A DNA stretch of 64,000 nucleotides from Hypholoma sublateritium FD-334 SS-4 (taxonomy: Eukaryota; Basidiomycota; Agaricomycetes; Agaricales; Strophariaceae): assembly GCA_000827495.1 (NCBI GenBank), contig KN817534.1, positions 322,653 through 386,652 of the forward strand, given 5' to 3'. The notes below the pieces were generated by a model. That model did no database searches. It worked only from the letters and a program-made list of their open reading frames with translations, and was not told where the DNA came from. Position numbers and translations under genes: made by a program. Below, piece after piece: positions 22,549-34,820 of the stretch. The stretch's first letter is position 1; every line of letters starts with the position of its first letter.

Positions 22549-23162
22549 AGGCGCTACGCGAGGGCACTATAGTAGCCTGCCACAAAATTTGGGAGTGCGT
22601 TCCGATTATCTCTTCAATGAATCACGATAGGCTCTCAGGGAGATGGGCCGGAAAGTCTGATCTCGGAGATATTCTCACTGGGACCAGGGCTCCCACAAAA
22701 TCTCAACAACCTACATAATGTAATTATCGAAGACAGCAGACTCGCATCGCATTTAACATCTGACATACCATGGACAGCGCACGCCGCACGCCGATATGAT
22801 AGTGTGAATCTTTGAGCACTATTTAATAACGAAAGCTGTCTTTAGGGCGATTGGCCCGGCTCTTCTACACGGTTGGACGTGCGGCGTTGCTGGGCGCTGA
22901 TTTGTGTTCAGGCCAACTTTCTCAGATTTGGTGACTTGGCCAACATCGAGATCGATCAGCAACATATTGCGTACGATGAGTATTCGTAGACAAATCAGAT
23001 AACCGAGATTACAAGACGACAGGAGTGGAGCAGAAAAAAGGGAAGAAAGACTCAGAGAGACGAAGGTAGATAAGAAAGAGACAAAACATTGTGTGTGTAC
23101 GGGGCCAAGGAAAGAGCGGACGGGACAAGTACCCGCCACGGGCGTCACACACGGCCCCCGGT
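22549..23162. other. Convergent intergenic region
   Basis: 3' flanks of ALKBH6 (+) and CHO2 (-). Nothing else was recognised. Confidence 0.5.
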
Positions 23163-26100
23163 TCAGACACCGGACGCCAGGATCTCCTTCGACACCAGTA
23201 TTCGGTTCGCGAGCGCAGTCAGGTTCGCATCCGCGACCACGACCTCCGCTGCGTACTCGACGTCGAAGATCTGTTTTACTGCCGCGCATATTCGCTTCGC
23301 CTGCCGCTCTGACCAGAAACTGAAGTCGTCCGGATCGCGCTGCTCCTGGTCGGTCTCCGGCGCACCCGCACCCGACGCCGACGCGGTGGCGTCTAGCTGC
23401 GTGTCCGCAATCTCGCCTTCCAGGGGTGCGGCCGCCGTGTGCGCCCCGCCGCCACTGCCGCTCGTGCCTTCACTAAGGGAGGGCTTGCAGGAAAGTGGGA
23501 TCAAGGAGGGGTCCGAGTCGAGGCACAATGGGACGATCTGCATCAGCGACTCGCGCACCGTGGCGAAGGTTACCTCCGACGGCCTATCCACTGAAAGATA
23601 GTCAGACGTGGTCAGTATAGTACAGCCAACCAAGACGCGATGTACAAGCCCTACCGTAGATCTCAAGAGGCCCGTCCATACTCATCACGTTATATTTCCC
23701 ATCGTGGTGGTAACGGACCTTCCCATGTACCGTCAGCAAAGCTCCCGCCGACTGCGATGACTGCACGCACCTCATACCGCCCCACGAGCCACGGTAGCGT
23801 GTTCCCCCCAAACGTGATCGTCCCCTTCTCCATATCGTAGTGCGCGCTTGGCCCACGCTCCATTCCCAGCGGCACGTCGCCGTCCCACTCCTCGCCGTGG
23901 ACAGGCAGCCACATACCCATCGACGACGTCTTCGTCACCTGTCGCGACTTGTTCGCACCGACCTACATTACTATAAAATTAGCCATCTGGCCAGCTGAGC
24001 GATGCGAGCGAGTCGTACCCGGTAGAGTCCTATCCAATCCTTGCGCGAATGCCCATGAGGCGCCTGCCATTTGACCGTAATCTTCTCGCCGAGGTGGTAC
24101 GCGAGGCGCGCGGTCGTCGGGCTGGGCACGACCGAGACGCGGTACTGCGACTTGTCGTAGGACGCAATGTCATTCGCGACGCGACTACTCGGCGGACGGA
24201 AATAGCACAAAACATAAATAGACAGCCGTCAGCACCGATCAACGAGCTAGCCAATCCGCGCGACGTACGTGATGACCAGCTTTTCGCGGGACTGTCTCAG
24301 CAATACCTTTGTATCTTGTACAACCTCCGAGATCCTTGGGGCGGCTACAAAATATCACAGCCACCATCAGCATTTGTCCCTGAGCCATACCACAGCCACA
24401 ATTGAGAACAGGCACTCACATCGCGCGAGGAAGTCCTCGACTGCATCCGCCGTTTCCTCATACACCTTGTCGAATGTGCCGATGACCTCGCGCGCGACGC
24501 GCTTCAGTTCGGGAGCATGCCGCGCGGCGCGCGACTCGAGCAGGCGCGCGTTGCGACTTGCGACGCCCTTCATTACCTTTACAAACCCGGCGTCCTTGCG
24601 TAACGAATCGCCGTACAGCTTCCGCATGTGGGGGCTGTAGGCCATGAGTCAGTCACACGCACGCAGCCAATCATTTGCGAGCCAATCAGGCGGGGGTATA
24701 GATTCGCAGGGCAGGCAGTGTGAAGGGGAAAGAAGGGGAAAGGGAAAATAGTACGTCAATTAGCGGGATGCGAGCAGAAGACGGAGATCGTGGGTTTTTA
24801 GGCACGCACTGTTCGACACTGCTGAGGAACCACCAGTTCGCAAGATGGCGGAGTACGGCGAGCGCGAGTACGAGCTTGCTCCCGCTAATGAGCGCGAGCC
24901 CGAAGTACGCCGCGCCGCCCATCGCCTCTGGGTTGTTCAGATATCTATGTGGGGCATAGCTGTGAGTTAGCGTCCGCCGACAGGAAAACAGCCACCACCA
25001 CGGCGGCCGACCGACAGTGATGTGTAATAGAGACGAACCGATATATACCCGTATACTCGAGGTGAGCGGGGAATTCTTCCATAAAGAAGTCGCCAAAGAA
25101 CCAGCCTTGAACACAAAACCAAGAAATTAGCACCGCCGTGGTTGCACACGCCCAGTGGTCCTAGACGTACCAAACACGCCAAGTACCTCGTACGACTCCA
25201 TTGTCGCCCAGACATGTAGCGCAATCAGAATCTACCAATTCACGCAACCAATCAGTACAAGATCGCGCCAGATATCGCAGGGCACGTACCAGGCCCAGGG
25301 TGTGCCGAAGCAGCTCGTTGCCCACCGTCCAATTATTTGGGAGGCTGTATGCTTTCCACGCAACCCCGATCACAGACACATAGGTCATGCACATGCTCAG
25401 ATTGAACAATGTCTTCCAGTTCGCGAACGCTTCGATGACCGCGTTCTGCCCGCGGTCGCTCTGGGCGTAGTCATAATGATAATTCTTCAAGTAGTGCCGT
25501 ACGAGGAACTTGTGATCACCCTGCGCGCGTAGCAGCAGCCCGAGCCCGAAATAGTGAATCATACACCACACCAGCGCGTGAGCAAAGTGCACAACGAGCG
25601 CAGTCTTCTGGGAGAACGCGGGAAGAAATACGAAGGCGAGGCCGTAGAACACAATCAAAACGAGCATCGCGTCGGTCGCGCTGTGAAAGCGAACACGCAA
25701 GTGTCGGTATGTCCGTAAAAATATGAAAACTCGCGAGCACGCACCGAAGTAAATCAACGTTACGCAACACTACCGCGTCGCGCCGGAAGTACTTATTGAA
25801 CAGGTCGTGCTGCGACACCACCGCGCGGCGCTGCGGTGACGCGTCACCGTCGGCAACAGCGCTGTCCGCTGAAAGCGTCGGTGCATGGCGCGTCTTCGCA
25901 CGCTTCTGGAACGCGCTGGGCTTGGGCGCCACCACGTCCTCGATCTCAGTCTCGAGCTCCGTTTCTGTCGCGGTGTCCGCCTCCGTAATCCCGGGCGTCG
26001 GTGCACGCGAGGTGCTGGCCTCGGGTGTGACATTCTGCGTAGAAGTGCTGCCGGACGACCGCTTTGCAGTAACGAGAGGTGTACGTTTGCCAATAGCCTT

Positions 26101-27300
26101 GCGCTGACCATACATACGCTCGATGTCTGCGTATGGGATATATTAATTGTACAGGGTCGTGCAGGAGCGAATAGAACTCACGAGGGTTTTCGAATAGAAT
26201 GAGGAATGCGAACTGCGCGGCGTGTCCAGCTAGACTCACGAAGAGCACCGCATAGCTGCCCACGATGAGCGAGAGGCCGTAGTACCCGGCATAACCTACA
26301 ATCGCTGTCAATAAAATTTCCTGTGCTATTTTTAGGGTGACGCACCGACGGAGTACATGGGATGTGGTGCAAGCTCGAAGACGCCGTCGAACACAAGCGC
26401 GCCGCGCTGGAAAAAGCAGTCGCCCCAGTACCAACCGTAGTCTTTGACGACATTATGCGCCTCGGTCTTGACCCATAAGTTGAAACCGATGAGCGCGATA
26501 CCGCCGAGCCACCTCATGATGTGTACGGCAGTAGACAAATCCTCCGGCACACGGAAACACGAGAACGCGAACATGCAATAAGATAAAAAGTCGCTGCAGG
26601 CGGGGATTAGCGCGGGAATATGTACATACGCGCCCGCACGCACTTTACGAGGATAACGTCAACTGCCTGGCGAAAGAGCAGCCATGCATTGTATTCGGCT
26701 GGGAGTTCCTGTGAAAGGACGCCGTTAGCTTGGACACTAGGCTTTTTAGTCAGACTCACGTCGAACGAATAGTCGCCACCCATCTTGTCGGCGAGTTCCC
26801 TGCGAATCCACGCACGCACTTTGGGGTGGCGCTTTTCATCCAACCAACCGAGGCGTTGCACCTCGCGCACAATCCACTTCTTCTTGCTCTGCTTGGTGAG
26901 TACCCAGCCAAGACCGCCGTCGTACGCTGCGCGCCAAAAGGCAAAGTAGAGGAAGAAAAACACTTGGGCAGCGCGGCGCGACAGAAGCAAGAAAATCACG
27001 AGCTGCAGACCCAACAAGCCGAGGTTAAGCAAGTCGAGGTGGCTCTTGCGATATCCCGGGTGAAAGAGGGTCGTCAGCACGTCGTGCGTCGTCGGAACGC
27101 GGAAAACTATGCGGCGGGTCAGTCAAACGTGGCGCTCGCTGCCCGCTACACATACCTTCGCCGCCGGGTGTCTTCCCCCAAACGACCTCCCCAACGTCTT
27201 TTCGCTCCTCTGCCGATAAGTCCGTTGTCATCGCTGGCGCATCGGCGTCGGGCGGAGCTTGCGGCTTGCGCTGGCGCAAGAAACCTTCGGTTGCGGGCAT
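23163..27300 (-). CDS. CHO2: Phosphatidylethanolamine N-methyltransferase
   Basis: Integral ER-membrane enzyme performing the first methylation of phosphatidylethanolamine toward phosphatidylcholine, using S-adenosylmethionine. Read 27300 to 23163, about 900 residues in many exons. The N-terminus [14 protein letters not shown] leads to [19 protein letters not shown] and several membrane helices. The first PEMT signature is [11 protein letters not shown] (near 26360), followed by [18 protein letters not shown] long charged loop (about 26100-25830) precedes the second methyltransferase unit with [19 protein letters not shown] (near 25000). A soluble C-terminal domain typical of Cho2 follows, including [20 protein letters not shown] and [15 protein letters not shown]. 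The stop at 23163 follows KEILASGV. Double PEMT units and this tail separate it from the shorter Opi3 type. The coding frame is GC-rich and looks intact. Confidence 0.92.
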
Positions 27301-28939
27301 ATCGTATGCGCGCGATGGATGTTCGGAGCAAGGTTAGCTGCTTGTAGGCTTGGCTCGTGCACTGTCCCCGGCTAATATACTGCTGGCAGTGAAAAACGCC
27401 CCTAAAAGGACCCTGAATTTGCTGCAAACTCTCGCATGATTTCGCGCCATTGCGCGGTGGCAAACACGGCCAAGTAGATTACGGCCCGATAAGCTTCGTC
27501 CCCTTGTCGTCCCCACAAAACGGCGCGCCGCCGCATGCTTTGGCGGCGCTCGCTATCGCGTGCGCTGGAAGTCGTGTGCGCATGTGAGGGGAAGGAGCAA
27601 TGCACCGTGGCCATAATAATTTTCGTACCTATTTGCAGCAGGAACCGCGATCGGAATGTCAAATTTGCAAGGGTAACTGACCGGCCCTAAACAAGACCTA
27701 TAAAAAACGCTTCTCCTCCCAAGTTCTGCACCGCTTCTCCCCAATACATAGCATCGTTATAGTCCCCAAATATTCCGTGTACTTCTTGCTTCATTTCCTT
27801 GGATCTCTTATTTTCTCTATTCAGCAACCCCAGAACAACGCGCGGCGCGGTGCACCCACACCGCGAAGTGTGCCGTCATCTTCATGGCGCGGGGCAGAGC
27901 AAACAAGGGTATTATTTCGGCCGGTCCCTTGTAGGTAGGCATTGGCCTTACGAGATACCCAACATATCCTTCTTAGCCGTATTACTTTTTTCGATGTGAC
28001 CTTGAATGACTACCAGGATTGTATGTAAGACAGAAATCATAGTAAGTACTAGACCATTTAATATCCCGGGAACTTTGGGAGTATGGGAATACGATGCGGG
28101 GACAAGCAAAAGATACTGTTGAGAAGTATGATGTCTCGTTTTCTCTCCGAATGGGCCCAAGAACCGCTAGGCGCTGGTCGCGTAGCGTTTGAACTTCGCT
28201 ATATGTACGCCGATCCCCATAGACCTCGAAAAACGAATTTGAACACGCCATTAACAGCGTTCGCCAACAGCCATGCCCATATTAAGCGCTCGATAATTAA
28301 TTTAAATAACAAAACGCTCGCCGATCCTGTGTATTTATAACCTGACAGCGAAGCCGCCAATCCCATTGCCAAGAGCCCCATTCTCAACGCACGCACTGGC
28401 TCCAAAGTTAGGCACTCTAAATACATCCAAGATTGAATTGAACACCTATCGCGCATCGCACGCGTCTGAATCACATATGGCAACATCAACGGAGGCGGAT
28501 TTAGAGGCCGCTGGGAAAGTAGTAAACGCCACGAAAAGTGAAGGCGGACAGAAAAATGGTCGAGACTCGAGACAACACAGTGGGGTGCATTGAAGTATTA
28601 CAAGCCACCATCGATACACGAAATCAAAACCTGCGATCGATGGACAGCACTTGCGAAATACAGCGATCTCGCAACCTCGGGCCGATCACCGTGCGGCTCA
28701 CCATGCGTCTTCCCCGTGTCTCAGCACCAACACTGACTACGCTTGTACGCGCGCCGCTCTGCACATTCGTTTTCTATCGTGTGATTTTTAACATCAAAAG
28801 AGAGAAGACAAACAGCGGCCTCCCGCCATCGAAACATGGCGAGACGGCCGCCGAGGAAAAGTAGCGATACAACGATGAAAAGAAAAAAAACAGGTCTAGA
28901 TCCCCCTCAGGCGCTCAATACACATACAATTCGGTTATT
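27301..28939. other. Intergenic region upstream of CHO2
   Basis: A plus-strand TATAAAA at about 27700 is followed at 27883 by a short open frame (MARGRANKGIISAGPL) before a gtaggt donor-like site; no later exon is convincing. A 28366-28593 open frame has no motif. The region otherwise holds the 5' flank of CHO2 and the 3' flank of eEF1B gamma. Confidence 0.4.
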
Positions 28940-30587
28940 TTACTTGAACTGTAGCCACGTCCAAATATCAGGATTTTAATTTGCAACAAAGGTCAAAAAG
29001 ACAACGTACGTTTTTGCCGTCGACCCACTTCTTGCCATTGATCTCAAGGTCCCAGGCAAGGGCGGCCTCGAAGAAGGCTTTGTCCTCAGCGTTGTTCTTG
29101 ACGTCGAGCTTGGTGTACGAGTATGACTCCCAATCGGGGGCGACCTCGACGACAGGCTGTGCCTCCTGGCCGCGGAGGATGAGGGTACCAGAGATAACGG
29201 AATCGCCGGTCGTGCCCAGGACACCGACCGAGCCGAAGAGGTACTTGCGCGACGCCTCAAGGCGGTTGAAGAATCCGGTGATCTGGTTCGAGGACATGAA
29301 GGTCTGCGTGAGCTCCTCGTTGTACTTGAAGTCAATCCTCCATGTTGAGAAACCCTCAGAGTCGAAGCTGAAGCGTGGTGAGGGTACATTATTGTGGGAT
29401 ATTTATCTGATGCTCACTTCTGGTAGAACCATTCGATGGCACCGCCGGCACCCCGGGTCTCCTTGTTAGAGTACGCGCGCTTCCAGTCCTCAAGGTTGAG
29501 GGTGGACTTGGGGAGGTCGTCAAGGGGGTTCTTGACCTTAGGCTCCTCAGGGACAAGGTTGTCGTCCTCATCATCGTCGGCGGCCTTAGCTTTGGGTTTC
29601 TTTTCCGCTTTCGGGGCAGCGGCGGGAGCAGGGGCGGCGGGCTTCTTCTCCTTGGGAGGAGGAACAAACTGGATAGCCTTCTCCGCGTACTCGGTCTTTC
29701 CGAAGATGTCAACAAGCTTGGGCTGGTTGACGACAGTCTCGAAGTTGCGGATGAGGTGGGGGAGCTTAGCGCGGAGCTCGGCATCGACGGTGAGTCCGAC
29801 AGCCTTCTGGATTAGACTGGCAATGAAGATGTCGGCGAGGGTGATGCGCTCGCCGACGAAGAAGGTGTGGGTGGAGAGGTGGGCATCGAGCGTGAGCAAA
29901 GTACGGGTGTGGCGTTCGACGAGGCCGGCGTGTGTCTGCACATGGCTTTAAATTTCAGGACATAGTGACACTGTACGCTCTACTCACGAGCTTGTTGTAA
30001 GCGTAGACACCTTTGCAAAGAGCGCGGACATAGTCGACGTAGGTGTCGACCTCGCTCTCAGCAAGGTGAATCCACTGGTCAACGAGGGCAGCGTCCTCCT
30101 GGGTGGCGCCGAGCAGGCCAGAATTTGGGGCGAGGGTTGCGACTACAGAGTAGTGAAAGATAATCAGTATGTGCGGTGCGGAATTGTTGTTATATTTGAC
30201 TGATGGATCGCACTACGATATCAGATGTTCCAGATTATCGTGCGCGCTGCCACTCGGACGTTCGGGCACAACGATCGATTAGATTCCTGATAAGGATGCT
30301 CACCGTAACGAGCGATGGCAAAACCCTCGAAAAGCTTGAAGCCGTTGGCGCCCTCCCAAGCAGGGATCTTTCCATGAGGGAATTTTGTCAAGAACTCTGG
30401 CTTCTTGTTGTCAACCATGTGCTCATAGCCAGTGGGAAGTGCGATCTCGATACCACCGAGAGCAGCGGCGGCCTTGATCTAAAGAGATATTGGTGTGAGG
30501 TTACGGTCTTCGGGAAGCGGATGATGAGCTTACGGCCTTGCCCTTGGCCTGGTAGTCAGTCGTCCAAAGAGTACCTGCAGGTGCCAT
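28940..30587 (-). CDS. Elongation factor 1-gamma (eEF1B gamma subunit)
   Basis: Structural subunit of the eEF1B nucleotide-exchange complex that recharges eEF1A during translation. Read 30587 to 28940. The start MAPAGTLWTTDYQAKGKA leads to a GST-like N-domain (FPHGKIPAWEGANGFKLFEG) and a GST C-domain (TFFVGERITLADIFIASLIQ). A Lys/Ala/Pro-rich hinge (about 29680-29530) follows, then the conserved EF1G domain (LDDLPKSTLNLEDWKRAYSN, FDSEGFSTWRIDFKYNEELT, ITGFFNRLEASRKYLFG). The final intron joins KKWVDGKN to FK and a stop at 28940-28942, giving the standard C-terminus. About six introns. A highly expressed housekeeping gene with no sign of damage. Confidence 0.93.
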
Positions 30588-30674
30588 TTTGTCAAGGATT
30601 AGGTTGGAAGATGGTTAGAGATGGAAAACGAGATAACTTTCAAATTTTTTGTCAGTCAGATCTTTGATGCACAT

Positions 30675-30680
30675 CACGTG
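30675..30680. promoter_or_regulatory. CACGTG E-box upstream of eEF1B gamma
   Basis: TCACGTGG is 88 bp upstream of the start codon and is followed by a half site (TCACGTT). CACGTG is the core bHLH site; use by the Cbf1-like factor at 40.5 kb is inferred. Confidence 0.35.
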
Positions 30681-31684
30681 GAATCACGTTACATGGACCT
30701 TGTCGAGCGCTAATAGCCCTTAATAGCCCCTGAGTAATGTACCGACTGCAGCCCGATGTTATAAAAAATGCTTTCTACGAAGAATATGCATTAATGTGTT
30801 TCTTGGATCCCAGATATTTCTCCTATCTGATGGCCGTTCGCAGAGCTCATGTACTTACTTATACGTAAATAATATTAACAACAGCCAGTTTTGAGCCAGT
30901 TAACACATAGACCTACCGAAAGTAAGCACTCCGAAAAGAGGAAAGTGTATATGCGTATAAAGATGAGATATGAGTCGTGCTGGTGGTAGATACAGGACTG
31001 ATGGTACAGAAGGAGACGCGTTGTAAGTATAGTACTTAGTTTTTCAGCGGACTGTGCCAATCCGCGGAGCGTAATTATTTTCAGGCTCCGCTGGATCTTA
31101 CGACGTTCAAGGCTGGTTCAACTCAACCTCAATTCTGTACTCACTCGCATTCTGCCCAAACTTAGTTAGGATCAACTGTAAAGTATGCTTGCGGCTCAGT
31201 TGCTTGATTCTATGCTGCGCATGACTGCGGACCTGGCGGATCAACCTTACATGCTTGCGGCGCGTCCTTGCTTGAACAACCAACGCACGACTTCTTGGAT
31301 GTCTGACTGCTTGCCTATACAACAGGAACATGCCTACCTACTCCACGCCTCAGGATGTCCTTCCCTGTTGAAATTGACATGCGATATCACCCTCCGGGAA
31401 AGTAGGAAGTAGGCTCAGTATGCAAAGCTCAAGCAAAGCTCCTAGACAACTTCTTGGCTTGCAACCTTAATCGACCCGTGGACGAGGCGCCAGGCCAATT
31501 GGCTTGGAGAAAGTCTTCGAGATATTGAACGCCTCTGTCTACTCAGGACAGGTACTCAGATGATCATTCTCTGCAGTGTCATCGACAAACCCTGTCTTGT
31601 TCGTGAAACCTTACAGACAATGTCGCGCCTGTGGCCCGCGATGCCTCCAGCACCGAGGGTTGCATGTATGGAAGATTTTCCTCG

Positions 31685-31692
31685 TATATAAT
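31685..31692 (+). promoter_or_regulatory. TATA box, PX-GH18 copy 1
   Basis: TATATAAT lies 37 bp before the ATG at 31729. Confidence 0.5.
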
Positions 31693-31728
31693 TGTCAACG
31701 AAAAAATTCTTCAGCAGCACATCCCAAC

Positions 31729-34048
31729 ATGGTTTCCAGCGTTCTCATCGCGAAACACACCACCGCTTCCACCCCTCGTCCCCATATCCTCTACACTGTC
31801 CAAGTCAATGTGGGTGGGAGAGAATTGACCGCCCAGAGACGTTATTCTGAGGTATGCTAATCCAGGCTTGTTCTCTGGGCAATATCACACTGCTGATGTC
31901 TTCGCACAGTTTGTCGCTCTTCACGGTAAATACCACTGAATAAAATATTCATGCTCGAGCTCAATACATATTTTACTCAGCGACTCTCAATGATCCTTAC
32001 ACGCTTCCACCCAAGCGCCTCCTGGTCACCACCTTCATTCCATCCGCTTGGGTCGACGATGCTCTGATCGAAGAGCGCAAGGCCGGCTTGGCCGAGTATC
32101 TCACCGACATTCTGTCTACTCCCAAATACAAAGATCAGGCCATCGTCTTCGAATTCCTCACAACCCAGACGTCGGAACGCGATCAGAAATTCGACCTCGA
32201 GGATGCGCTGCCATCGACGCTCACCCGCACCCGGGCGCTCGCGCTTGCCGCCGACGTGAATGGCCTCACTACCGCCAGCACTATGATAGCGGGCGCGTAC
32301 TATCCCGACTGGGCAGCTACCGCCGTTCCCCCGGAATCGATCGATTTTACCAAGTTTGATCTTCTCTTTTTCGGTAATTCCGATTGTTTCTTTGTATATT
32401 GTGCACGACAACTGCTGAAGCGTTATTTCAGCCTTCGCCACCCCAACCTCCACATCTGGGATAGCGTTTGGGACTAACAGCGTTGCCATGCTGAAGCGCT
32501 TGGTCGCGGCCGCGAAGGCGAGCGGCTCCGGAACGCGCATTATCCTCTCCCTCGGTACGGTTTCTTCCGCTTGCGCCACCATCGGAGGAAGCTCACCTCT
32601 TTTTAGGTGGATGGGGCGGGTGCACTTACTTCAGCCAGGCATGCTCCACCCCAGCAAATAGGACTAAATTTGTCTCTGCCATTGCCACCGCGATCAACAC
32701 GTATAACCTTGATGGTGAGCATTGTTCCCCGCCAACTGTTTCCCTCAAGCTCATATTCTGACCTGCTCAGGTATCGATTTTGACTGGGCACGTTTATTAT
32801 ACGTTGGAGTGTGTGTGTGTGTGATACTTATCCTTGCGGCAGGAATTCCCCAACAATGCGGGCGCTGGCCAGCCCTTCAGCTCTGCGGATACTGCGAACC
32901 TTTTGCTTGTCTTCAAGGCACTTCGTGTGTCTCTCGGTCAGTTTTTATGGGCCTGTTGAACACAGATCACTCACGATTGAGCATTACCTTAGGCTCATGC
33001 AAAATCATCTCTGCCGCGGCCTCGCACACCCCGTGGTTAGGCGCCAACGGAAACCCACTTACTGATGTTTCGGCCTTCGCTGCTGTCCTGAACTACGTTA
33101 TGATCATGTAAGTCGATCAATGTACTCTCGGCGCAGCATCTGACACAAAATTGTCAGGAACTACGATGTCTGGGGCGCATCCGCTACGCCCGGGCCCAAT
33201 GCACCCATCGGTACGTGCGATTTATATCCCGCGCGCTATTCGATGATTGATCTGACACCGTTAACAGGCAATTTATGTGGTACTTCGACTCAACCGGTCG
33301 CAAGCGCCCAGGGTGGCTTCAAGGCTTGGACCACCGCCAAGTTCCCCGCGGCACAGGTACTTCCACGCCTGCTCTCGCGGTGCCAAGTACTGACACCATG
33401 CTAGCTCCTTCTCGGGCTGCCGCTCTACGGATACGTCTCAAAGAGCACGAAGACCGTGTTGACGGGGAGTCTGATGCCCTCTGCCGAGATGAATGTCCTA
33501 CATTCTGAGGAGGCCGTTGGCGCGGACGGCAAGCCCACGACGCACTTTCTCAAGGGCGGGCACGCAAAGGACATCGCGGATGTCAGCGCGCCCGCCGAGG
33601 TGTCGGCCACGGCCACGACAACGGCGACGGCGAACCTCACTGCGTACTGGGGTCAGCAGATCGCGTTCAAGGATATCGTCAAGGCGGGAGCGCTGGTGAA
33701 GAAATCGGACGGGAACTACGGCCAGGCGGGTGGGTTCACGATGGCGTGGGATAACTGCAGCGACACGCCCTTCCTGTACAACAAGGCGCAGACGACAGTG
33801 GTGACTTACGATGGTGCGGAGCGCCTCTCGATGTTTTTGATATTTTGCTGATTTGTTTGCTCTTAGACACCTGGTCGCTTGCTGACAAGGCCAAGTTTGC
33901 GAAGTCGAACGGCATGGCGGGGTGCTGCACTTGGTCCTTGGATCAGGTAAGTTTCCTGTGCCGCTCCGCTGTAATTGTGCTCATGCTCTGTTGATAGGAC
34001 GATGGCTTGACCCTGCAGAAGGCTATCTACACCGCCCTCGGAAAGTAG
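31729..34048 (+). CDS. PX domain-GH18 chitinase fusion protein, copy 1
   Basis: About 556 residues. N-terminus: a PX domain (about 1-105) with the phosphoinositide-binding RRYSEF at 37-42, the Pro-rich YTLPPKRLL loop and the basic helix IEERKAGLAEYL. From about residue 146 a GH18 barrel follows: IAGAYYPDW, SLGG (SxGG, 217-220), the catalytic DGIDFDWE (254-261, full DxxDxDxE), MNYD (330-333), LPLYGYVSK and the terminal-strand CTWSLDQDDG. There is no signal peptide, membrane helix or chitin-binding module. PX domains bind PI3P on cytosolic membrane faces, so the predicted site is the outside of endosomes or the vacuole; the substrate there is unclear. A 16-nt micro-exon (31910-31925) lies inside the PX part, and a GC-AG intron (32788-32842) splits the catalytic motif before its Glu. 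First of three tandem copies. Confidence 0.9.
32788..32842 (+). other. GC-AG intron inside the GH18 catalytic motif
   Basis: After the DFDW codons the intron starts gcacgt and ends gcggcag, 55 bp long, with a (GT)n run in the middle. Removing it restores E-F-P-N in frame; reading through shifts the frame. The sister genes have GT donors at the same place. Confidence 0.75.
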
Positions 34049-34131
34049 GTACCCGCGTCGATTTTTTCTCGGCTTGTGGCCGCAGCTTGTTAGGCCGGAC
34101 ATCGTAGCAGTTTCATGGCTTTCTATTGCGG

Positions 34132-34150
34132 CCCCCCCCCCTTTTTTTTT
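34132..34150 (+). repeat. Homopolymer tract C10T9
   Basis: A run of about ten C followed by nine T, 84 bp after the stop of PX-GH18 copy 1. Lengths in such tracts are prone to sequencing error. Confidence 0.7.
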
Positions 34151-34773
34151 GTATAACGTATATATCGTTTTAGTGTTGTAATTGTGTATTTAGTGTTTTA
34201 TATATGCCCTGTGCCTGTGCCCGTGCCGTAGCCTGCTCGATGAGTACAAGCTGGTACAAGTGGATACTTACACTGATTCCAGTTGAACTTTGCCGCTTCA
34301 GGATATCCCAACGGGGTAAAAGTCTAGGCGGCAACTTTCGCCAGCCGACGGTCTGCCACAGTGCCACTTCACCCAACTCCAAGCATTCATCATGACTTTC
34401 TTGTCTGAGGACGCGTCGCACGTCGGTCCTCAAGAAAGGGCTATGACTTTGGTTCGATCCAATGCCTCCATTTCGTTGCGGCCTCGACTGCCGATATTCA
34501 GGCTCTCAGGCCGACTGCTGCCTCTCAGACGAGTCATATGTAGCTCCCACTCACCCTTCGTGCTGCTTGATCTTACTATGTCTCACTTTGAACAACCCCA
34601 CCTCGCTCCCCGCTTCGCAGAAGCTCCAGGACTGAGCCCGCCTTATCAATGCTTCCCCGAGCTTCATCTCCGATTTCACTTCTGACTGCGCATGATGAGA
34701 CACAAACGAATAGCCAGCCTTGTCGAGCTGCACTGGTTTGAAATGCGGAGGGGACAAGACGCGGATGAGGCGC

Positions 34774-34779
34774 TATATA
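34774..34779 (+). promoter_or_regulatory. TATA box, PX-GH18 copy 2
   Basis: TATATA lies 42 bp before the ATG at 34821. Confidence 0.5.
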
Positions 34780-34820
34780 CCACCTGGGATACTTGCACCC
34801 TCTAGCTACAAGCTACATCC

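Larger units (their letters stand above)
30588..31728. other. Intergenic region between eEF1B gamma and the first PX-GH18 gene
   Basis: Contains the eEF1B gamma promoter, including an E-box at 30675-30680, and the promoter of the first PX-GH18 gene at its right end. No coding exon was recognised in 30900-31680. Confidence 0.45.
34049..34820. other. Intergenic spacer between PX-GH18 copies 1 and 2
   Basis: Holds a C10T9 homopolymer tract at 34132-34150 just after copy 1 and the TATA box of copy 2 at 34774. No gene was recognised. Confidence 0.5.

Noticed and set aside
23089..23601. Plus-strand open frame of 170 residues
   Set aside because: Antisense of the last CHO2 exon; composition mirrors that exon and no motif is present.
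25516..26115. 199-residue minus-strand open frame as an independent gene
   Set aside because: Its first part is the charged loop of CHO2; the rest runs through introns.
27799..27999. Short plus-strand frame with upstream TATAAAA as a gene divergent from CHO2
   Set aside because: The frame begins with TTG and the ATG-initiated peptide at 27883 is only 16 residues before a donor-like site; no continuing exon could be supported.
29436..29951. 171-residue plus-strand open frame
   Set aside because: Antisense of eEF1B gamma.
34440..34470. GGTTCGATCC resembling a tRNA B box
   Set aside because: No A box at the right distance and no acceptor-stem pairing; tRNA not supported.
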